A stretch of 64,000 bases of DNA from Pedococcus aerophilus. Its GTDB lineage: Bacteria; Actinomycetota; Actinomycetes; Actinomycetales; Dermatophilaceae. The translations under genes and the position numbers were made by a program. The notes beneath the pieces are model-generated. The model did not search any database and was not told the origin of the DNA. It saw nothing but the letters and a program-made list of their open reading frames with translations. Location of the stretch: NCBI RefSeq assembly GCF_039532215.1, contig NZ_BAAARN010000005.1:62001-126000 (forward strand). The letters are read 5' to 3'. Below are positions 22,278 through 30,044 of the stretch, piece after piece; the first letter of the stretch is position 1, and each line of letters starts with the position of its first letter.

Positions 22278-22553
22278 TGCGGAACAACTCGGACATCGAC
22301 CGACGTTGACACCGACATGACGCCCTCGAACACCCCTCGCCAGATCCGCGAGACCGGGCCTCGCACCTTTCCCCGAGCGAGCAGCACCGGTCCCAACCTC
22401 GCCACCCTCGACCGCGTCCGTGGTCTGCGTCGTCCCCGGCTCATGCAGCCGGAGGCGCGCCGTCACCAGGTCGAGCAGGAGTGCCGCGCCTGCTGAAGGC
22501 CCCCACTCCTGTCGTCTGACGGGCTCCGCCACCTCGGCGTCAGTCGCGTCCGG

Positions 22554-22599
22554 GGTCGGTTCGCCCCGAGGTCGGTTCGCCCCGGGTCGGTTCGCCTCC
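22554..22599. repeat. Three tandem copies of GGTCGGTTCGCC(C/T)C
   Basis: Copies start at 22554, 22570 and 22585 (period 15-16 bases), the third with one C-to-T change. The last copy runs into the palindrome CGCCTCCCGGGGAGGCG (22593-22609), which may act as terminator for the gene that ends at 22614 on the minus strand. Confidence 0.6.
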
Positions 22600-22613
22600 C
22601 GGGGAGGCGGGCG

Positions 22614-23924
22614 TCAGTCGGTCAGCGCGGGCGCCGGTCCACCGACGACGGCCTCGTCAGCGGAGGAGCGCCCGGGGCTCAGCCGTGAGGTCTCGTCCGA
22701 GACCCACAGCCGGGTCAGCCCGCCGAAGTGGCCCTCGAACTTGTCCCACTCGTGCTGGGGGTACGTCGACCGGATCGTGTCGGTGAGCAGCCCGCGGAAG
22801 TCCGGGGAGTCCACCCACTCCAGCACCATCTCGTCGAGGTGCGGCAGCGCCGCGTCGCAGAACTCGCGGTAGCGGTCGGTCTCGAAGTGGTCGTCCGAAA
22901 GCCCTTGGTAGGCAGCGAGCTTCGCCTGGTAGTCCAGCGCCGGGTCGTCGGCGATCTCGAACCAAGGACCGGTGTCGACCTGGGTCTTCGCCTTGCGGCC
23001 CGTGGCCACACAGAACACCGACCACTTGAGCAGCGCCTTCATCGCCCACGGGAAGTAGTAGTGCAGCGAGGTCACCGCGACGTCGGGGCAGGCGTTGGCG
23101 TAGTCGATCGGGTAGACCACGCCGTCCTTGACGAGCATCTCGCAGGAGTTGAACTCCCACCGGAAGAACGCGTTGACCGTCTGGGCGATGGTGACCGCCT
23201 CGGTCCCCACGCCCTCGGAGAGGAAGCCGTGCTCGACGGCATACCGGTTGTGCATGGGCTCGTCGGGGCGGAACTTCATGACCATCGACTCGGGGCCGAT
23301 GGTCAGCGCCCGGGCGAACACCTCGAACCCGTCGACCGACTTCTGCAGGTGCATGAGCATCTCGCCGGAGTCGTCGTACGCCTCGTGCAGGTCGGCCCGG
23401 TCCTTGATCTGGGAGACCCCGCGCCACGCCCCGCCGTCGAACGGCTTCATGAACATCGGGTACCCGAGCTCGTCGGCGATGCGGTCGAGGTCGAAGGACT
23501 TGTTGTACTTCTCGGAGGTGAAGGCCCAGCGCGCGTTGTCGAGGGGGTTCTTGTAGGGGACGAGCACGGTCTCGGGGACGTTCATCCCGAGGCGCAGCAG
23601 CGCGCAGTACGCCGAGTGCTTCTCCATGGACTGGAACGTGAACGGGCTGTTGAGCAGGTAGACGTCGTCCATGAGGGCGACCTTCTTGAGCCACTCGCGC
23701 GGGTGGTAGTACCAGTGCGCGAGGCGGTCGATGACCAGGTCGTGACGAGGCTTGTCGCGCAGGTTGAAGGGCTCGATCGTCACCCGCTCGGTCGACACGT
23801 CGTGCTGCGTGCCGTCCGGCCCGGTGATGACGCCCATGCGCTGGGCCAACGTCTCGAACGCGCGGGGCCAGTCGCCCTCGGCGCCGAGGAGCAGTCCGAT
23901 GAGGTGTTCCTGCGATTTCGCCAT
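22614..23924 (-). CDS. ATP-grasp fold protein of unknown substrate
   Basis: The 436-residue soluble protein has ATP-grasp features: a lid/central segment ELGYPMFMKPFDGGAWRGV where the Lys and Gly-rich loop would contact ATP, a hinge region FEVFARALTIGPESMVMKF, and a metal-binding segment KDGVVYPIDYANACPDVA. The C-terminal 130 residues are helical and acidic. Substrate and product are not recognisable. ATG 23924 (MAKSQEHL) is preferred; ATG 23933 lies nine bases upstream. It lies 55 bases downstream of the CnoX-like gene on the same strand and could be co-transcribed. Confidence 0.65.
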   Translation of the reverse strand: MAKSQEHLIGLLLGAEGDWPRAFETLAQRMGVITGPDGTQHDVSTERVTIEPFNLRDKPRHDLVIDRLAHWYYHPREWLKKVALMDDVYLLNSPFTFQSMEKHSAYCALLRLGMNVPETVLVPYKNPLDNARWAFTSEKYNKSFDLDRIADELGYPMFMKPFDGGAWRGVSQIKDRADLHEAYDDSGEMLMHLQKSVDGFEVFARALTIGPESMVMKFRPDEPMHNRYAVEHGFLSEGVGTEAVTIAQTVNAFFRWEFNSCEMLVKDGVVYPIDYANACPDVAVTSLHYYFPWAMKALLKWSVFCVATGRKAKTQVDTGPWFEIADDPALDYQAKLAAYQGLSDDHFETDRYREFCDAALPHLDEMVLEWVDSPDFRGLLTDTIRSTYPQHEWDKFEGHFGGLTRLWVSDETSRLSPGRSSADEAVVGGPAPALTD

Positions 23925-23979
23925 GCGCCCCATCCTGTCGGCTGGGGCGCCTCCCCGAAAGTGGAGTCGACGTGTTCGG

Positions 23980-24996
23980 CTAGAACAACGCGCTCATCAG
24001 GGACGTGCGCGCCTTGCGCACCCGCTCGTCGTGCGCCCCGACGACCGCGAACAGCTGCACGAGGTGCACGCGGACCTGCTCGCGCTCGTCACCGCTCGTC
24101 GCGCGCACGAGGTCGATGAGGCGCAGGAACGCGTCCTCGACGTGACCGCCGAGGACGTCGAGGTCGGCGACCAGCGTCTGGGCGGCGACGTCGGTCGGGT
24201 GCTCCGCCGCGGCGGCGCGGGCAGCCTGGAGGTCGGCGCCCTCGGTGCGCTGCATCAGCCCGACCTGGGCCAGGCCCAGCTCGGCGTCCGCGTCGGCGGG
24301 GTTCGCCTTGAGCGCCTTCGTGTATGCCGCGTGGGCGGCGTCGAGGTCGCCGCTCTCGATCGCGTCGTAGGCCTCCTGGTGCAACGGCGGCAGCGGCGGC
24401 TCCACCGGCTCGTCGCCGTCCTGTGCCGGGGTCCCGGCGACCTCGACCCGTCCCGTGACGCCGTGCTGGACCGCCAGCCCGAGAAACTCCTCGAGGATGG
24501 GGCGCACCGCCTCTGCGGGCTGGACCCCGGCGAACATCGGGACCGGCTGGCCCTGGACCATTCCCATCGTGACCGGGACGCTCTGCACCTGGAAGGCACG
24601 CAGCAGCGTGGGATTCTGCTCGACGTCGACGCTGACCACCTGGAGGCGTCCGGCGTGCGCGCCCGCGAGCTCGACCACCGTGTCGAGGTAGGCGCGGGAC
24701 TCCGGCACCTGGGAGGCCCACAGCACCAGGAGCAGCGGGACGCTGACCGAGGCGTTCGCCACCTCCTGGAAGTTCGCGTCGGTGCCCTCGACGACCAGGC
24801 CGGACCGACCGGGGACACCGGTCGGCGCCCCGCCACTGGCGCCGGCGCCACCCGCACCTGTTCCGGCGGGACCACCCGGTGCACCCGCGGGGCCACCTTG
24901 CGGCGCCCGAGATGCGTTGGACGGTGCGGTGGCCTTCAGGCCGGTGAGGTCGACGGCCCCACGCAGGCCTCCAGCGGTGAACGGCTGCTCAGTCAT
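23980..24996 (-). CDS. Thioredoxin-fold/TPR protein, CnoX (YbbN)-like co-chaperone
   Basis: The 338-residue protein has a Gly/Ala/Pro-rich N-terminal linker (about 20-65), a thioredoxin domain (about 70-180) and TPR-like helices to the end (HQEAYDAIESGDLDAAHAAY, then ADADAELGLAQVGLM). The redox CXXC is replaced by Ser-Gln-Val-Pro in VLWASQVPES, so it is not a disulfide reductase. The cis-Pro loop VQSVPVTMGM is kept. CnoX of E. coli is a chlorine-activated holdase that also lacks a canonical CXXC. That function is inferred from architecture only. Confidence 0.8.
   Translation of the reverse strand: MTEQPFTAGGLRGAVDLTGLKATAPSNASRAPQGGPAGAPGGPAGTGAGGAGASGGAPTGVPGRSGLVVEGTDANFQEVANASVSVPLLLVLWASQVPESRAYLDTVVELAGAHAGRLQVVSVDVEQNPTLLRAFQVQSVPVTMGMVQGQPVPMFAGVQPAEAVRPILEEFLGLAVQHGVTGRVEVAGTPAQDGDEPVEPPLPPLHQEAYDAIESGDLDAAHAAYTKALKANPADADAELGLAQVGLMQRTEGADLQAARAAAAEHPTDVAAQTLVADLDVLGGHVEDAFLRLIDLVRATSGDEREQVRVHLVQLFAVVGAHDERVRKARTSLMSALF
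24322..24334 (+). repeat. Dispersed 13-mer GTATGCCGCGTGG (copy inside the CnoX-like gene)
   Basis: This is one of four exact copies in the window (others at 29455-29467 inverted, 35124-35136 and 43236-43248). Here it lies within coding sequence and forces the rare GCA codon before TAC on the minus-strand gene. Confidence 0.55.
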
Positions 24997-25048
24997 GGTG
25001 GCGATTCTTCCTCACTGCGGGCCCCGGTGCGCACGCGCCCCGAGCAGG

Positions 25049-26065
25049 TCAGGAACCCTTCGCGGAGAACAGCACCTCGTCGGCCCCGACGACACCGGCC
25101 TTGCCCTCGGCCGGGACGGTGAAGACCACGGTCTCGTAGGACTTGAGCTCGGCGCTCTTGGTCAGCGTCTTCTTCTTCACCAGACGCTGGAACTCCGCAC
25201 TCGGGGTGAGCGACTTGCCGCCCGACTTGAGCGTGATGGTGTCGGTGCGCTCGAGCAGGGAGAACACCAGGGCTCCCCCACCGCGCAGCGCGATGGCCAC
25301 GGTCTGCTTCGGCTGGGCCACGTGCTTCTGGGTCAGGGTGGCCAACGCGCCGAAGGCCTTGGCCTGGGCCGCGGCGTTGGCCCGCACCGAGGTCGAGAAC
25401 GGGTCGGTGGTGTCGACCGCCTCCGCCTTGCCCGGCTTGGGGTACGCGAGGCTGTCGGCGTACTGCGTCACCAGCGCGGCAGGCTCGACGGCCAGCTCGG
25501 TGTCCTTGCTGACCAACGGCGACCCGCTGTCCAGCGAGTCGAGCGCGGCCACCTGGGTGCCGGGCGCCATGGTAACGGCGGCGCTCAGCCGGAAGGGCGT
25601 CGTCGCGTCGGGCGAGGTGAGGAGGTTGAGCTTCGCCGCCCCCTCGGCGGTCGCGGTCTGCACGAGGATGAGGCGGGGAAAGGCGGTGCCACGGGAGACC
25701 GCGAGCACCTTCGGGGGCTCGCTGCGGGTCAGGGGCGCCGGCGTCGCCGTGCCCGCCGGGTCGGCCTCGAGCTTGCTCGCGGCCTCGGCGACCGCGAGCG
25801 CACTGCCGGTCAGGGCCTCGTCGCGCAGGGCCTTGGCCGCCTCGGCCGCCTTGGCGTCCTTGACCGGCGCCGCAGCGGCGGCATCGGCTGCGGCGATGAC
25901 GCGCTCGGCGATCTTCTCCGCACTCGCGGCGTCGATGGGAGCGGTGGTCGTCACCTGCGCCGGCGCCGCGTCGTTGACGCCGACGAGGGCGCTTCCGGCA
26001 CCGCAGCCGGTCAGGGCGAGGGTGAGGGCGCCGGCGAGGAGCGCGGGGGTGGTCAGCTTCCTCAT
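25049..26065 (-). CDS. Predicted lipoprotein of unknown function
   Basis: The 338-residue precursor begins MRKLTTPALLAGALTLAL and has the lipobox LTGC, giving Cys22 or so as the lipid-anchored residue. The mature part is Ala/Lys-rich with a long helical stretch (about 65-110) followed by a mixed alpha/beta region; I recognise no domain. ATG 26065 is fixed by the signal peptide and by the ATGA overlap with the upstream membrane-protein gene. The pair probably acts together at the outer face of the membrane, for example as an adaptor or sensor, but this is inference. Confidence 0.75.
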   Translation of the reverse strand: MRKLTTPALLAGALTLALTGCGAGSALVGVNDAAPAQVTTTAPIDAASAEKIAERVIAAADAAAAAPVKDAKAAEAAKALRDEALTGSALAVAEAASKLEADPAGTATPAPLTRSEPPKVLAVSRGTAFPRLILVQTATAEGAAKLNLLTSPDATTPFRLSAAVTMAPGTQVAALDSLDSGSPLVSKDTELAVEPAALVTQYADSLAYPKPGKAEAVDTTDPFSTSVRANAAAQAKAFGALATLTQKHVAQPKQTVAIALRGGGALVFSLLERTDTITLKSGGKSLTPSAEFQRLVKKKTLTKSAELKSYETVVFTVPAEGKAGVVGADEVLFSAKGS

Positions 26066-26724
26066 GCGGAGACCTCCTCGGTGGGACGGGCTTCGTCGGT
26101 GGGTGTCGTGGGGTGGACCTGCCGACGACGCTGCTGCCACAGGCCGGCGGCACCGGCGGCGGTGGCCAGCAGCCCGACGAGGGTGACGAGCAGGGCCTGG
26201 AAGAACCACGTGCGTCGCTCGATGGTCACGCTCAGCTCGGCGATGTCGGCAGGCTTGCCGTCGGCCGTGGCGATGACGACGGCCTCGGGGGCGTCCTCCT
26301 GGGAGACGGCCAGGCGGACCCGGCCCTCACCCTGGAGGCTCTCGCGCCATACGTCCGCACCTGCGAGGGCGGGAGCGGCGCCGGCACCGGCGCGGGAGGA
26401 GACCAGCGACCACGAGCGCACCTTCGCGCCCGTCACGGTCCTGGTGTCGGCGCCGCCGACCACGGCCTCGACGTCGGACGGGGTGGCCCGGGCGATGAAC
26501 ACCGGGCTGTCGCCACGGGTCACGACGGTGACCGTGGTGGGGCGCTCGATCCGGTTGAGCAACGAGGGCTCGACGACGACGACACTGCCCTTCGCGGGGG
26601 TGCTGGTGAAGGTCGCGCTACCGGAGGGGCCGAGGTTGAACGTGAACCAGGACCCGAGCCCCAGCAGCACGAGCCCGATCACGGTCAGCACGGCCAGGAC
26701 GGCGCGTTTGGCCACAATCGACAC
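26062..26724 (-). CDS. Bitopic membrane protein with extracytoplasmic domain
   Basis: The 220-residue protein has a membrane helix at about 8-27 (AVLAVLTVIGLVLLGLGSWF), an extracytoplasmic beta-rich domain of about 140 residues, and a second helix at about 173-195, then a short charged tail. GTG 26724 is chosen because AAGGAA stands seven bases upstream on the minus strand (plus-strand 26732-26737). An upstream in-frame GTA cannot start. Its stop overlaps the lipoprotein ATG. Family not recognised. Confidence 0.7.
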   Translation of the reverse strand: MSIVAKRAVLAVLTVIGLVLLGLGSWFTFNLGPSGSATFTSTPAKGSVVVVEPSLLNRIERPTTVTVVTRGDSPVFIARATPSDVEAVVGGADTRTVTGAKVRSWSLVSSRAGAGAAPALAGADVWRESLQGEGRVRLAVSQEDAPEAVVIATADGKPADIAELSVTIERRTWFFQALLVTLVGLLATAAGAAGLWQQRRRQVHPTTPTDEARPTEEVSA

Positions 26725-26806
26725 AGTCAGATTCCTTACGTGAATGGGCCGGCACGGGAGTGTTCCCCGCACCGGCATCGTCATCCACCATGACCCAGAC
26801 GCTCCC

Positions 26807-26822
26807 TGAGGACAAATCCTCA
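26807..26822. promoter_or_regulatory. TGAGGA-CAAA-TCCTCA inverted repeat before the TetR gene
   Basis: Perfect 6-bp arms with a 4-base spacer lie 40 bases upstream of the TetR start, in the 137-base divergent gap. TetR regulators commonly repress themselves and the divergent gene from such a site. Candidate operator only. Confidence 0.4.
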
Positions 26823-26861
26823 GCCACCCAAACCGGGACGTCAGTGGCATGATCGCCCGTA

Positions 26862-27512
26862 ATGACCACTCGAGCCCGGCACAGTCACCACCGCCGTCCC
26901 GGACGCCCCCGTGAGGAGGCCACGGAGCAGGCGATCACGGCCGCAGCACGCCAGGTCCTCGCCGACAAGGGCGTCGCGCGGATGTCGATGGAGCACGTGG
27001 CGGCCAGGGCCGGTGTGGCCAAGAGCACGCTCTACCGGCGGTGGCCGAGCAAGGTCGAGCTGGCCGTGCACGCGGTCGCCGCGACGTTCGACGAGATCGA
27101 GGTCGGCGACCACGGCTCGCTGGCCGCCGACATGCGCTCGGGCATCGAGGAGGCCGCCCGCCTCCTTCGGGACCCCTCCACCGGAGGGGCGTATGCCGCG
27201 TTGCTGGCCGAGTCGGCCCGCGACCCGGAGGGCGTCGGCACGCAGGTCCGCGAGTCGCTCTCGACCCGGCTGCACGCGCTCGTCGCGACCTCCGTGGCGC
27301 GGGCGATCGAGCGCGGTGAGATCCAGCCCGACATGGTCGACGTGGACCTGCTCGCCGATGTCGTGGTGGGTTCGGTCATGCACCGCTCGCTGGCGACCGG
27401 CGTGCCGGACCAGGCATTCGTGGACGGGCTCATCGAGCTGCTCGCCGACGTCGCCTACGCCCGGCTGCACCGCGCGGCGGTGGCCGCGAGCGCCGCCCGC
27501 GCGACCGACTAG
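26862..27512 (+). CDS. TetR-family transcriptional regulator
   Basis: The 216-residue protein has a [20 protein letters not shown] first helix, the HTH core [24 protein letters not shown] (recognition helix about 48-56) and a helical ligand domain. It is divergent from the membrane protein/lipoprotein pair. It overlaps the 3' end of the mutase gene by four bases in convergent orientation. Its targets may be the divergent pair through the inverted repeat at 26807, or the mutase through the palindrome at 29271; neither is proven. Confidence 0.9.
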   Translation: MTTRARHSHHRRPGRPREEATEQAITAAARQVLADKGVARMSMEHVAARAGVAKSTLYRRWPSKVELAVHAVAATFDEIEVGDHGSLAADMRSGIEEAARLLRDPSTGGAYAALLAESARDPEGVGTQVRESLSTRLHALVATSVARAIERGEIQPDMVDVDLLADVVVGSVMHRSLATGVPDQAFVDGLIELLADVAYARLHRAAVAASAARATD

Positions 27513-29260
27513 AAGCGGGCCGGCTCGCGGTAGATGCCCCACTCGTCGCGCAGGGCGTTGCAGATCTCGCCCAGCGTGGCCTCGGCACGGACCGCGTCGA
27601 GCATGGCGGGGAGCATGTTGTCGTCGGTGCGGGCGACCTCGACCATGTGCGCGACGGCGGCGCGGACGGCGTCCTCGTCGCGGGCGGCCTTGCGGGTCGC
27701 CAGCGCGGCGACCTGCTCGGTCTCGACCTCGTGGCTGACGCGCAGGATCTCGAGCTCGTGGGTGACCGAGGCGGTGTGGCAGTTGACGCCGACGACCTTC
27801 TTGTCACCCTTCTCCAGGGCCACCTGGTACTGGAAGGCGGCCTCGGCGATCTCGGACATGAACCAGCCCTCCTCGATGCCGCGCAGGATGCCTCGGGTCA
27901 TCGGCCACTCGTTGCCGGTCTTCCCGGTGTTCTCCGCGACGAGCGACGCGAGGCCCTCCGTGTCCTGGGTCGTCAGGTCGCTGCCGCCCATGGCCAGGAT
28001 GCGCTCGAAGATCGCCTCGGCCTCGGCCTCGATCTTGTCGGTGAGGGCCTCGACGTACCAGCTGCCGCCCAGCGGGTCGGCGACGTTGACGACGCCGGTC
28101 TCCTCCATGATCACCTGCTGGGTGCGCAGGGCGATCTCGGCCGCCTGCTCGCTGGGGAGGGCGAGGGTCTCGTCGAGGGCGTTGGTGTGCAACGAGTTCG
28201 TGCCACCCAACACCGCGGCGAGCGCCTCGACGGCGGTGCGGACGACGTTGTTGTAGGGCTGCTGCGCGGTGAGGCTGACGCCGGCGGTCTGCGTGTGGAA
28301 CCGCAGCCACTGCGCCTTGTCGGTCTTCGCGCCATACACGTCGCGCAGCCAGCGGGCCCAGATGCGGCGGGCCGCGCGGAACTTGGCGATCTCCTCGAAG
28401 AAGTCGAGGTGGCTGTCGAAGAAGAAGGACAGGCCGGGGGCGAAGGTGTCGATGTCGAGGCCGCGGGACAGGCCGAGCTCGACGTACCCGAAGCCGTCGG
28501 CGAGGGTGAAGGCGAGCTCCTGCGCGGCCGTGGAGCCGGCCTCGCGGATGTGGTAGCCCGAGACGGACAGCGGCTTGTAGTCCGGGATCTTCTCGGCGCA
28601 GTACTCCATGAGGTCGCCGATCAGGCGCAGGTGCGGCTCGGGGGCGAACAGCCACTCCTTCTGCGCGATGTACTCCTTGAAGATGTCGGTCTGCAGGGTG
28701 CCGTTGAGGACACCGAGGTCGACGCCCTGGCGCTCGGCGGCGACGAGGTACATGCAGAAGACCGGGACGGCGGGGCCGCTGATCGTCATCGACGTGGTGA
28801 TCTGCTCGAGCGGCAGCTCGTTGAACAGGACCTCCATGTCGGCGGCGGAGTCGATGGCCACGCCGCAGTGGCCGACCTCGCCGAGCGCCATCGGGTCGTC
28901 GGAGTCGCGCCCCATCAGGGTCGGCATGTCGAAGGCGACGGAGAGGCCGCCGCCACCGCGCTCGAGGATCATCTTGTAGCGCTCGTTGGTCTGCACCGCG
29001 TTGCCGAAGCCGGCAAACTGGCGGATCGTCCAGGTGCGGCCTCGGTAGCCCGTCGGGTAGAGGCCGCGGGTGAACGGGTACTCCCCCGGCCAGCCGATGC
29101 GCTCGGGTGCCTCGCCGTCGGTGGGGCCGTACGCCGGGTCGACCTCCATCCCGGACAGCGTGGTGAAGTCGGCGTCGCGCACCCGACCGGTGGACTGGGC
29201 CGCGTCGTAGCGCGCCTGCCAGCGAGCGGCGCCGGACTGGTCGGGAGTGGTCTGCGTCAT
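27509..29260 (-). CDS. icmA: Isobutyryl-CoA mutase-type large subunit (methylmalonyl-CoA mutase family)
   Basis: The 583-residue protein has the substrate-binding barrel of adenosylcobalamin acyl-CoA mutases but no C-terminal B12 domain (no DXHXXG), so a separate small subunit is needed. The specificity positions are Phe82 in [11 protein letters not shown] and Gln200 in YIAQKEW. Methylmalonyl-CoA mutase has Tyr and Arg there; IcmA has Phe80 and Gln198, so the offset of two matches at both sites. It should rearrange isobutyryl-CoA and n-butyryl-CoA. ATG 29260 is used; the TTG three codons upstream lies against the -10 box. No icmB is visible in the window. Confidence 0.85.
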   Translation of the reverse strand: MTQTTPDQSGAARWQARYDAAQSTGRVRDADFTTLSGMEVDPAYGPTDGEAPERIGWPGEYPFTRGLYPTGYRGRTWTIRQFAGFGNAVQTNERYKMILERGGGGLSVAFDMPTLMGRDSDDPMALGEVGHCGVAIDSAADMEVLFNELPLEQITTSMTISGPAVPVFCMYLVAAERQGVDLGVLNGTLQTDIFKEYIAQKEWLFAPEPHLRLIGDLMEYCAEKIPDYKPLSVSGYHIREAGSTAAQELAFTLADGFGYVELGLSRGLDIDTFAPGLSFFFDSHLDFFEEIAKFRAARRIWARWLRDVYGAKTDKAQWLRFHTQTAGVSLTAQQPYNNVVRTAVEALAAVLGGTNSLHTNALDETLALPSEQAAEIALRTQQVIMEETGVVNVADPLGGSWYVEALTDKIEAEAEAIFERILAMGGSDLTTQDTEGLASLVAENTGKTGNEWPMTRGILRGIEEGWFMSEIAEAAFQYQVALEKGDKKVVGVNCHTASVTHELEILRVSHEVETEQVAALATRKAARDEDAVRAAVAHMVEVARTDDNMLPAMLDAVRAEATLGEICNALRDEWGIYREPARF

Positions 29261-29267
29261 ACCCGGC

Positions 29268-29273
29268 AATTTA
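29268..29273 (-). promoter_or_regulatory. -10-like TAAATT of the mutase gene
   Basis: TAAATT on the minus strand ends seven bases before the mutase ATG, the same spacing as other TANNNT boxes in the window, and overlaps the 20-bp palindrome by three bases. Binding at the palindrome would block RNA polymerase. Confidence 0.4.
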
Positions 29274-29290
29274 CTAGGACGTCCTAGTAA
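29271..29290. promoter_or_regulatory. Perfect 20-bp palindrome at the mutase promoter
   Basis: TTACTAGGAC followed by GTCCTAGTAA is exactly self-complementary, ten bases upstream of the mutase ATG. Size, symmetry and position fit an operator for a dimeric TetR- or MarR-type repressor; both kinds of regulator are encoded next to the mutase. Confidence 0.75.
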
Positions 29291-29350
29291 TCACCAACCC
29301 CGTGCTCCAAGCTCGCGCTCCACCCCTCCAATCCCACCCCCCACCCCCGG

Positions 29351-29414
29351 GAAACGGTGGTTGCTCGACGAAACGGGCCCCATGTGCGCCGTTTCCTCGA
29401 GCAACCACCGTTTC
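29351..29414. repeat. Large inverted repeat, 26-bp arms
   Basis: Arms at 29351-29376 and 29389-29414 match at 25 of 26 positions and enclose a 12-base loop. Each arm begins and ends with GAAACGG or its complement around TGGTTGCTCGA. It lies in the gap between the mutase promoter and the MarR 3' end. It could terminate marR transcription, but its internal symmetry looks like a REP/palindromic dispersed element. Confidence 0.85.
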
Positions 29415-29436
29415 GTGGGGTCACCCCGGGAGGAGA

Positions 29437-29468
29437 GGTATGGCGCGGCGCCGGCCACGCGGCATACC
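29437..29468. repeat. Imperfect inverted repeat containing the GTATGCCGCGTGG word
   Basis: GGTATGGCGCGG (29437-29448) pairs with ACGCGGCATACC (29457-29468) at 10 of 12 positions. The right part includes an inverted exact copy of the dispersed 13-mer (29455-29467). It lies between the larger inverted repeat and the marR stop. Confidence 0.6.
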
Positions 29469-29518
29469 GCAGGGTTTGCGGGGCGGGGCGGGGCGGCGGG
29501 GTCGGCGGGAGGACGGGG

Positions 29519-30034
29519 TCAGGCGTCGAAGTCGGCGGCGCCGATGCGGACCTTGCGCAGGAGCTCGAAGAGCTGCTCGTGCTCGGCCGCGCTGAGCATG
29601 CCGAGGCCGAACCGGGACTCCACGAGGTCCTTGGTCGCCGCCTCCATGGCGTCGCGTCCCGCCGGGGTGATCACGGCGAGCGTGCCGCGGCCGTCGTCGG
29701 GGTTGGGCACCCGCTCGACGAAGCCCTGGGCGTGCAGTCGCTGCACGATGTTCGTCGCGCTCGTCGGGTGGACCATGAGGCGCTGCCCGATCTTGCTCAT
29801 CCCGAGTCGTCCGTCCCGGCTGAACGCGAGCAGCACGAGCGCCTCGTAGCGGGCGAAGCTCAGGCCGCGCCGCCCGACGAGGGCGTCGTAGTCGGTGATG
29901 AGCAGCTGCTGGACCCGCATGATCGAGGTCGCGCTGGCCATCGCGAGCGGCTGGGACGTCCGACCCCAGCGCCTGGTCCACAGCTGGGCCGCCCGGGTGA
30001 TCGGGTCGAACGGCAGTCGGATGGGCTTGGGCAC
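29519..30034 (-). CDS. MarR-family transcriptional regulator
   Basis: The 171-residue winged-helix protein has a helical start (DPITRAAQLW), the HTH IGQRLMVHPTSATNIVQRL and the wing VERVPNPDDGRGTLAVITPAG. GTG 30034 (VPKPIRLPFD) is chosen because earlier codons overlap the ABC gene out of frame and lack domain similarity. It is the last gene after a permease and two ATPases with a 10-base gap, so it probably controls that exporter. The mutase operator is another possible target. Confidence 0.88.
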   Translation of the reverse strand: MPKPIRLPFDPITRAAQLWTRRWGRTSQPLAMASATSIMRVQQLLITDYDALVGRRGLSFARYEALVLLAFSRDGRLGMSKIGQRLMVHPTSATNIVQRLHAQGFVERVPNPDDGRGTLAVITPAGRDAMEAATKDLVESRFGLGMLSAAEHEQLFELLRKVRIGAADFDA

Positions 30035-30044
30035 GCGCAGCAGG

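Larger units (their letters stand above)
22248..22613. other. Gene-free gap between pgm and the ATP-grasp gene
   Basis: These 366 bases hold a small hairpin just after pgm, then sequence with no convincing gene. A 77-codon open frame at 22263 has no recognisable domain and no ribosome-binding site. Near the right end are three short tandem repeats and a CGCCTC/GAGGCG hairpin next to the ATP-grasp stop. The two flanking genes are convergent, so no promoter is required here. Confidence 0.6.

Noticed and set aside
22263-22496. 77-codon open frame after pgm
   Set aside because: No ribosome-binding site, no family resemblance, Arg/Thr-rich composition, and it overlaps the likely pgm terminator.
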